Positions 7,085 through 12,171 of a stretch of DNA of 12,171 nucleotides are shown here, piece after piece. The position numbers and the translations under genes are program-made. Origin of the DNA: Porticoccus sp963974675 (GTDB taxonomy: Bacteria > Pseudomonadota > Gammaproteobacteria > Pseudomonadales > Porticoccaceae); NCBI GenBank assembly GCA_963974675.1, contig CAXBDQ010000050.1, positions 1 to 12,171 on the forward strand. The letters are read 5' to 3'. Every line of letters starts with the position of its first letter. Positions within the stretch are counted from its first letter, which is position 1. The notes beneath the pieces are model-generated. The model was not told the origin of the DNA, ran no database searches, and saw nothing but the letters and a program-made list of their open reading frames with translations.

Positions 7085-7723
7085 TTACTGGGGTGAATAT
7101 TTCATGAGATGTTCAATGTCCTCGATCATTTCGCTACCCTTATTTTTAAGGGTGTACGACATCATCACCAAGCCTTGCTGGTCGACCAAATAAGCACGTA
7201 TTTCATCCGCCTCATCACTCGTATTGGGCGAAAATGGCGTGTTGGTACTATTCAACAAATCTTTTAACTCCTGCGAGCTGCCCCGAACAGTGTGTAGGAA
7301 GGGATGGTTCTGTTTAATATACCCGGCAGTCTCTTCTGATGTTGTACCATCAAGAGAAAGATAGAGCCGCTCAAAACGGCGACTATACTTTCCTAAGCTA
7401 ATATGTACCTGGCGAGTGAGGTAGAGCATTTCCCGGCAATGCTCAATACATTCACTACCGCCAGGGATTAGTAACCGCCACTTCAGTTTTTGTTCGTTAA
7501 ATGTCCAAGGGCTTCCTTCGGAATCAGTCAACGTAAGACTTTCCATGGAAACGGGTGGCAACACAAATTCTCCATGATTAGTCGTACCTAATCGAGATAA
7601 CAATCTATTCCGCTGTTCTTCTGTTTTTGGGAACAATAGAAACCCGGCAATAATGACTCCACTTAACATGGCAATCATTAGCCATATTTGCCAAGGACCA
7701 CGCTTAACTACTTGTTTTATCAT
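7085..7723 (-). CDS. Membrane-anchored SCO-like (thioredoxin-fold) protein, function unknown
   Basis: The 212-residue protein has one N-terminal membrane segment (about 12-31) and a soluble, probably periplasmic domain. I recognise it as the hypothetical protein always found between SURF1 and ctaA in Pseudomonas-type cox clusters. The domain follows the SCO pattern: TLTDSEGSPW (64-73) resembles the first strand region of SCO; C92-x-x-x-C96 (ECIEHC) sits where SCO has CPDIC; and LYLSLDG (120-126) resembles LVSLDP. No histidine occurs near residues 172-182, where SCO has its copper ligand; that stretch reads ADEIRAYLVD. A thiol-redox or altered copper role in oxidase assembly is inference. The start is supported by AGGGAA about 10 bases before ATG 7723. 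Only the overall fold and context support the call. Confidence 0.8.
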   Translation of the reverse strand: MIKQVVKRGPWQIWLMIAMLSGVIIAGFLLFPKTEEQRNRLLSRLGTTNHGEFVLPPVSMESLTLTDSEGSPWTFNEQKLKWRLLIPGGSECIEHCREMLYLTRQVHISLGKYSRRFERLYLSLDGTTSEETAGYIKQNHPFLHTVRGSSQELKDLLNSTNTPFSPNTSDEADEIRAYLVDQQGLVMMSYTLKNKGSEMIEDIEHLMKYSPQ

Positions 7724-7769
7724 GGATACTTTTCCCTAACGTTTTACTATTCAACTAATGCCTCGCTGC

Positions 7770-8546
7770 TCATTGATGATGACGACGCATGAACCGCCTG
7801 ACTCTTATCACCTCACCCAGATTTGAGTTGGCAAAGAGCGTTAAAATAATAAGCACAACCGTTAATGCCGCCCACTGAACAGCATAGCCCGTATGTTTTC
7901 CAGGCTGAATACTAACCAATATCCAGCCAGTTTCTAGGGCACCCAGCACATCTGCATCTAACCGAAGGCTATAGTCATAAAGCACCAAACTGAGCTTACT
8001 AGCAATCTCTTCTGGAGCTGGATTCTGAATAACTGTTGGCCCCTCCTTAAGCTGCCAGGTGTCGTCGCCTAACATTAGCTGCTTCCCGGGAGAGCGATAT
8101 AAGTAGCCAGTCAATTGAACTTCACCAACGACCTCTTCTATTTTCGGCAATATAGCGCGGTCTCTACTACCTTTAATCCAACCACGATTAACCAATATCC
8201 ACTGACCCAAATTGGTTCTAAATGGGCTAATTACCTCATAGCCAGGCAACCCGTGGCGAACTTTATTATCCAACAAAAGGGGAGAGCGGTTGTCATACTC
8301 TCCCGTCACAATGACTCGAAGATAGTCACGATCTTCGGACTCAGAAATATCCTCTAAAGTAACTGGTTGAGCGATTTCACGCTGATGGTGAGCCTCAAGC
8401 AAGCTCCGTTTTTCTTCTGCCCGCGCCACCTGCCAAAAGGACAAACTAACGGTAATCGGCAAAAAAATGGCCGTAAATACCAATACTTTCCAGTTCAATT
8501 GCCACTGGAAAGAAACGTCTACTTGAGGCTGTGTCAGTTCTGACAT
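7770..8546 (-). CDS. surf1: SURF1 family cytochrome oxidase assembly protein
   Basis: The 258-residue protein has the classic SURF1 layout: a membrane segment at about 20-38 ending in FWQVARAEEK (37-46, family pattern WQxxRxxxK), a periplasmic domain, and a second membrane segment at about 220-241 beginning GYAVQWAALT. The conserved patch WILVNRGWI lies at 116-124, and H218 sits just before the second helix. SURF1 helps place heme A into subunit I. This is the first gene of the minus-strand assembly operon (SURF1, SCO-like, ctaA, ctaB, sco). Its start lies 42 bases from the divergent DUF2909 gene, so its promoter probably reaches into that gene. Its Shine-Dalgarno is poor. Confidence 0.93.
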   Translation of the reverse strand: MSELTQPQVDVSFQWQLNWKVLVFTAIFLPITVSLSFWQVARAEEKRSLLEAHHQREIAQPVTLEDISESEDRDYLRVIVTGEYDNRSPLLLDNKVRHGLPGYEVISPFRTNLGQWILVNRGWIKGSRDRAILPKIEEVVGEVQLTGYLYRSPGKQLMLGDDTWQLKEGPTVIQNPAPEEIASKLSLVLYDYSLRLDADVLGALETGWILVSIQPGKHTGYAVQWAALTVVLIILTLFANSNLGEVIRVRRFMRRHHQ

Positions 8547-8588
8547 CTGTGTTTAAATCACTCTTTGTCTACCGGGAAACAACTACCC

Positions 8589-8843
8589 ATGTTACTTAAA
8601 GTCATCATTGTGTTACTTTTTATCGCCGTAGTAATAAGCCTCAGCAGTGCCTTGGTCTTCCTGATGAAAGATGTTGGCAACTCTAGAAAACGAACCCTGT
8701 ATGCACTGGGGGTTCGCATCGCATTGGCCGCGACTCTGGTGGGAACAATTACCTGGGGGATTTATTCAGGCCAACTCACCAGTCAAGCTCCTTGGGATAA
8801 ACAGCTACATCCAGACCGTGTTGTACCACCGATAAGGAAGTAG
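8589..8843 (+). CDS. DUF2909 small twin-transmembrane protein
   Basis: The 84-residue protein has two membrane helices (about 4-25 and 41-61), a short basic linker VGNSRKRT and a charged tail. It matches the DUF2909 family, whose members start MLLKxII and keep the KD-x-G-x-SRR-type linker. These proteins sit beside cox genes in many gammaproteobacteria and have no known function; a role in oxidase assembly or stability is only guilt by association. ATG 8589 was chosen over TTG 8565 because the family starts at MLLK; GGGAA lies about 10 bases upstream. It is the only plus-strand gene in the oxidase region, divergent from SURF1 and convergent with coxC. Confidence 0.88.
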   Translation: MLLKVIIVLLFIAVVISLSSALVFLMKDVGNSRKRTLYALGVRIALAATLVGTITWGIYSGQLTSQAPWDKQLHPDRVVPPIRK

Positions 8844-8895
8844 CTCACCACAAAGTGGTTAACCCTTTAGAGCGCTGTTTACCCCTAAGAAAAAA

Positions 8896-8926
8896 CGGCC
8901 AGGATTTCCCTGACCGTTTTATTTTT
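8896..8926. terminator. Bidirectional Rho-independent terminator between DUF2909 and coxC
   Basis: The arms CGGCCAGG (8896-8903) and CCTGACCG (8909-8916) pair around an ATTTC loop, with one C-A mismatch on the plus strand that becomes a G-U pair on the minus strand. On the plus strand the stem is followed by TTTTATTTTT. On the minus strand it is followed by a run of six T from the upstream A-tract (8890-8895). It can therefore end both the DUF2909 transcript and the coxBA-ctaG-coxC transcript. Confidence 0.85.
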
Positions 8927-8963
8927 CAGCACCTAAACAGTAAATAGCTTAAGAAGCACCCAT

Positions 8964-9857
8964 CTAAGATAAAACGTAAACAAAGATAAATAAACCAACC
9001 CAAACCACATCAACGAAGTGCCAATACCAGGAAGCAGCCTCAAATCCAAATTGATCCTCAGAATTGAAGTGTCCTTTCAGTCCACGTAGGAACTGAATGA
9101 GCAACATAATAGTACCCATTGTAACGTGAGCGCCATGGAAACCAGTCAGCATAAAGAACGTGGTTCCGTAAACACCCGTCTCAAGGGTCAAGCCCATATG
9201 CTGGTATGCATGCATATATTCCTCAACCTGTAAGACCAGGAAGATAACCCCCATCGTAACCGTGACACCCAGCCATATAAGAAACTTTTTACGGTCGTCT
9301 TTCTTAATAGCGCTATGTGCGAAGTGAACCGTCACACTTGAGCCCAACAGAACAATGGTGTTCCAAAGAGGCAGCCATTGGAACAATTTACTCCAGCCCG
9401 GGAATCTCATATTCTCATCTGGCCCAACAAACTTAGCCGCTTCTCCATTAACAACCATATCGGGTGTTGTCATTAGTGGCCATGCTGGCTCAAAACCTTC
9501 CCACAACAATTGGTTGTCCTCTTCGCCCAGCCAAGGAACAGCTAGCATGCGAATATAAAAAAGAGCACCAAAAAATGCGGCAAAGAACATAACTTCAGAA
9601 AAGATAAACCAGCTCATACCCCAAACATAGGAACGTTTTAGCTGATCACTATTCATACCCGCCATATTTTCCTTTATCACCAGACTGAACCAGGTATAAA
9701 GCGTAAATGCTAGCACCAACGCGCCAGCCAAAAAAAACATTGCACTGTCACCCTGCACCCAGGAACCAGCTCCATAGGCTATTAACCCCAAACCAGTAGC
9801 AGCACAGATAGGCAACCGACTTTGCTCTGGAATGTAATAGTTGCTCTCAGTTGACAT
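8964..9857 (-). CDS. coxC: Cytochrome c oxidase subunit III
   Basis: The 297-residue, seven-helix subunit III stabilises the catalytic core of the oxidase in the inner membrane. Recognisable family blocks are SEVMFFAAFFGALFY (87-101, with the conserved membrane glutamate E88), the VHFAHSAI region (177-184), GFHGAHVTMGT (239-249) and WYWHFVDVVW (277-286). The MSTESNYYIPEQS start matches the family, so ATG 9857 was chosen, with GGAG 8 bases upstream. A TTG at 9893 would add 12 residues and is unlikely. It is the last gene of the structural operon, 45 bases after ctaG and followed by a strong terminator. Confidence 0.96.
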   Translation of the reverse strand: MSTESNYYIPEQSRLPICAATGLGLIAYGAGSWVQGDSAMFFLAGALVLAFTLYTWFSLVIKENMAGMNSDQLKRSYVWGMSWFIFSEVMFFAAFFGALFYIRMLAVPWLGEEDNQLLWEGFEPAWPLMTTPDMVVNGEAAKFVGPDENMRFPGWSKLFQWLPLWNTIVLLGSSVTVHFAHSAIKKDDRKKFLIWLGVTVTMGVIFLVLQVEEYMHAYQHMGLTLETGVYGTTFFMLTGFHGAHVTMGTIMLLIQFLRGLKGHFNSEDQFGFEAASWYWHFVDVVWVGLFIFVYVLS

Positions 9858-9902
9858 TATTTTTCTCCATTTCTGCTGTACATTTCTGCACAACTCTTGT
9901 CA

Positions 9903-10454
9903 TCAGTTAACTTGTGTAAGTGACGGTTTAACACGGTCAGTTACATCAAATAATGTGTAGGACAACGTTATTGTCTTAATGGCCCTAGGCAAATCACGAT
10001 CGACTATAAACACCAGTGGCAAGTCTGCTTCTTCTCCCGCCTCAAGCGGTTGTTGATTGAAGCAAAAGCATTCCGTTTTATGGAAATACTCCGCCGCATT
10101 AAATGGTGTCACGTTTGGAATAGCCTGGGCAACCATATCTCGACCCGTACGATTTTTAGCAAAAAACACTGCCTTCGTCGGCTCTCCGGGGTGTACCGTG
10201 ACTTCATACACCCTGGGGGTAAACTCCCAAGGCATAGCGCCATTGTTGGTGGCAACAAACTGTACTTTTACAGTACGGCCCATATCGACACCAGATTCTG
10301 ATGCCTGATAGCGCCCGCCTGTTTTTCCACCAATACCAGTGATGTCGCAAAATACGTCATACAATGGCGGCATTATAAATAACGCAAACAAGAACATGCC
10401 GGCTGCCCCTACAAGCAGTTTGGCCAGGGTCTTTTTGACCGGGCGAGTCGACAT
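9903..10454 (-). CDS. ctaG: CtaG/COX11, copper chaperone for the CuB site of subunit I
   Basis: The 183-residue protein has one N-terminal membrane helix (about 12-30) and a periplasmic immunoglobulin-like domain. The conserved YDVFCDITG motif (32-40) holds C36. The copper-binding pair C129-F-C131 lies in HKTECFCFNQQ, and LPLVFIVD (145-152) is the usual late motif. COX11 proteins insert copper into CuB of CoxA. It lies 13 bases after coxA and before coxC, the standard order in proteobacterial aa3 clusters. ATG 10454 is preceded by AGAGG. Confidence 0.96.
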   Translation of the reverse strand: MSTRPVKKTLAKLLVGAAGMFLFALFIMPPLYDVFCDITGIGGKTGGRYQASESGVDMGRTVKVQFVATNNGAMPWEFTPRVYEVTVHPGEPTKAVFFAKNRTGRDMVAQAIPNVTPFNAAEYFHKTECFCFNQQPLEAGEEADLPLVFIVDRDLPRAIKTITLSYTLFDVTDRVKPSLTQVN

Positions 10455-10467
10455 GTTCTCTTACCTC

Positions 10468-12021
10468 TTACTTCACTTGCGGGGGTGTACTAAACGTGTG
10501 GTAAGGCACTGGAGTAGGCAATGTCCACTCAAGACCTTCGGCTCCTTCCCAAGTCTTAGGCTCACTCACTGGTGTGCCAGAACGAATGGTCCGGATAACG
10601 TTAAACAAGAACAGTAACTGTGCTGAACCGTAGATAAAGGCACCGATACTGGACACCATATTCCAATCAGAGAACTGCAAAGCATAGTCAGCATAACGAC
10701 GAGGCATTCCCGCCAACCCTATGAAGTGCTGAGGGAAGAATGTTACGTTAAAGCCAATAAAGGAAATCCAAAATTGCACTTTACCCATTGTCTCGTTATA
10801 CATTTTACCGGTCCACTTAGGAAGCCAGTAATAAACTGCAGCAGTACTTGAGAATACCGAACCGGCAACCATTACATAGTGGAAATGTGCAACCACAAAA
10901 TAAGTATCGTGGTACTGCACATCTGCCGGGGCAATTGCCAGCATTACACCGGTTAAGCCACCAATGGTGAACATAATTATAAAGGCAATGGCGAACAACA
11001 TCGGCGTTTCAAAACTCAAGGAACCACGGAACATGGTGGATACCCAGTTAAAGATCTTCGCCGCTGTTGGTATCGCAATCAGCATCGTCGCGTACATAAA
11101 GTACAACTCACCACCAATTGGCATCCCCACCAAAAACATGTGATGAGCCCACACAATAAATGACAAGAAGGCAATGGATGCTGTTGCATACACCATTGAG
11201 CTATAACCAAACAGAGGCTTGCGGCTGAACGTTGGTATGATATGCGAAATCACACCAAAAGCCGGTAAGATGATGATGTAAACCTCAGGGTGCCCAAAGA
11301 ACCAGAAAACATGCTGGAACAGAACAGGGTCGCCACCACCAGCGGCATTAAAAAAGCTGGTGCCGAAGTTAATATCCATCAACATCATAGTAACTGCACC
11401 TGCCAATACCGGCATGACAGCCACTAGCAAAAAGGCTGTAATCAACCATGTCCAGACAAACATTGGCATTTTCATCAATGTCATGCCGGGGGCACGCATA
11501 TTCAATATGGTGGCGATAATATTGATGGAGCCCATGATGGACGACGCACCCATAATATGAATAGCAAAAATAAAGTAATTCACAGTATCGGGGGCATAGG
11601 TAGTAGAAAGAGGTGCATAGAATGTCCAACCGAAGTTAGGAGCACCGCCATCCATAAACAACGTGGATGCCAACATCAAAAAAGCAAAAGGCAAAATCCA
11701 GAAGCTAAGGTTGTTCATCCGCGGCAAAGCCATATCTGGAGCCCCGATCATCATCGGAATCATCCAGTTGGCCAAACCAACAAAGACCGGCATGATGGCA
11801 CCAAACACCATCACTAAACCGTGCATTGTCGTCATCTGGTTAAAAAATTCGGGTTTAACAATTTGCATGCCGGGCTCAAATAGCTCGGCGCGGATAACCA
11901 TTGCAAAAAATCCACCCAATAGGAACATCGCAAAGCTGAACCATAGGTAAAGCGTACCGATATCCTTGTGATTAGTGGTAAAGAGCCAGCGGCCAATACC
12001 TTTAGCGGGACCGTGTGCCAT
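10468..12021 (-). CDS. coxA: Cytochrome c oxidase subunit I (aa3-type, A-family)
   Basis: This 517-residue, twelve-helix catalytic subunit reduces oxygen and pumps protons. Heme and copper ligands are all visible: H67 and H381 for low-spin heme a, H379 for heme a3, and H244, H293, H294 for CuB. Y248 in GHPEVYI is the residue cross-linked to a histidine in the family. Proton-path residues typical of the A1 subfamily are present: D96 and N103/N104 (D channel), E246, and K322 (K channel). Length is normal. Shine-Dalgarno GGGAGG lies about 8 bases before ATG 12021. It follows coxB by 14 bases and precedes ctaG by 13, so all are one transcript. Confidence 0.98.
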   Translation of the reverse strand: MAHGPAKGIGRWLFTTNHKDIGTLYLWFSFAMFLLGGFFAMVIRAELFEPGMQIVKPEFFNQMTTMHGLVMVFGAIMPVFVGLANWMIPMMIGAPDMALPRMNNLSFWILPFAFLMLASTLFMDGGAPNFGWTFYAPLSTTYAPDTVNYFIFAIHIMGASSIMGSINIIATILNMRAPGMTLMKMPMFVWTWLITAFLLVAVMPVLAGAVTMMLMDINFGTSFFNAAGGGDPVLFQHVFWFFGHPEVYIIILPAFGVISHIIPTFSRKPLFGYSSMVYATASIAFLSFIVWAHHMFLVGMPIGGELYFMYATMLIAIPTAAKIFNWVSTMFRGSLSFETPMLFAIAFIIMFTIGGLTGVMLAIAPADVQYHDTYFVVAHFHYVMVAGSVFSSTAAVYYWLPKWTGKMYNETMGKVQFWISFIGFNVTFFPQHFIGLAGMPRRYADYALQFSDWNMVSSIGAFIYGSAQLLFLFNVIRTIRSGTPVSEPKTWEGAEGLEWTLPTPVPYHTFSTPPQVK

Positions 12022-12035
12022 GACTTAACCCTCCC

Positions 12036-12171
12036 TTATTGGCCTTGTTTGAATTTGAGAACGTCGATGGGCTGAACCACATCACCTGTATCATTGCCCC
12101 AAGCATTACGCTCATAGGTAATGATGGCGGCTAAATCGACTTTTGAGAACTGACCGCCGAATGCCTGCATA
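12036..12171 (-). CDS. coxB: Cytochrome c oxidase subunit II, 3' end only, with a probable fused cytochrome c domain
   Basis: Only the last 44 codons and the TAA stop (12036-12038) are in the window; the gene continues past the right edge. The visible residues begin MQAFGGQFSKVDLAA and include ITYERNAWGN, which matches the C-terminus of Pseudomonas-type CoxB. The pattern M-x-A-F-G-G-Q-x-S-x-x-D-L-A-A-x-I-x-Y is that of the methionine-ligand loop and last helix of class I cytochrome c, so the subunit probably carries a C-terminal cytochrome c domain (caa3-like). The CuA domain and CXXCH motif lie outside the window and cannot be checked. Confidence 0.9.
   Translation of the reverse strand, partial: MQAFGGQFSKVDLAAIITYERNAWGNDTGDVVQPIDVLKFKQGQ

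Noticed and set aside
8847..8859. Short hairpin ACCAC-AAA-GTGGT just after the DUF2909 stop
   Set aside because: There are only five base pairs and no T-run follows. The real terminator is the stem at 8896-8916.
11360..11950. Several open frames antisense to or out of frame with coxA
   Set aside because: They lie wholly within the strongly conserved coxA gene, show no recognisable domains and have low-complexity compositions typical of shadow frames.

Overview
The window reads as ordinary chromosomal DNA of a gammaproteobacterium, most likely a Pseudomonadales or Cellvibrionales-type aerobe. Gene content and order match two blocks I know from Pseudomonas: thrB-like/znuA/zur/znuC/znuB, and coxB-coxA-ctaG-coxC / DUF2909 / SURF1-(hypothetical)-ctaA-ctaB-sco. 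There are no mobile elements, RNA genes, CRISPR arrays or long non-coding stretches. The largest gap is the 231-bp znuA-zur intergenic region, and coding density is high throughout.

Left part (1-4330), zinc uptake. A protein of the homoserine kinase II (ThrB/aminoglycoside phosphotransferase) family is encoded at 100-1086. It is an intact open frame, but its catalytic motifs look erased. It converges on znuA (periplasmic zinc-binding protein, minus strand). znuA is divergent from a tightly overlapping zur-znuC-znuB operon (regulator, ATPase, permease). The intergenic region carries two Zur-type palindromes, each covering the predicted -10 element of one of the divergent promoters, so the whole cluster should be shut off when zinc is plentiful.

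Right part (4396-12171), cytochrome c oxidase. All genes but one are on the minus strand. Reading in the direction of transcription from the right edge come coxB (3' end only, with what looks like the end of a fused cytochrome c domain), coxA (subunit I with the ligand and channel residues expected of an A-family oxidase), ctaG (Cu-B chaperone) and coxC (subunit III). A bidirectional hairpin terminator then separates coxC from a small convergent DUF2909 membrane protein gene on the plus strand. Divergent from that gene is an assembly operon: SURF1, a membrane-anchored SCO-like protein with CxxxC but apparently no copper-ligand histidine, ctaA (heme A synthase), ctaB (heme O synthase) and a canonical SCO copper chaperone. 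sco converges on znuB.

Together the right half encodes the core oxidase plus its heme O/heme A synthesis and copper insertion factors. The left half encodes high-affinity zinc import under Zur. I do not see a wholly new system. The best leads are the apparent pseudokinase at 100-1086, the SCO-like protein at 7085-7723, and an atypical first half of CtaA.
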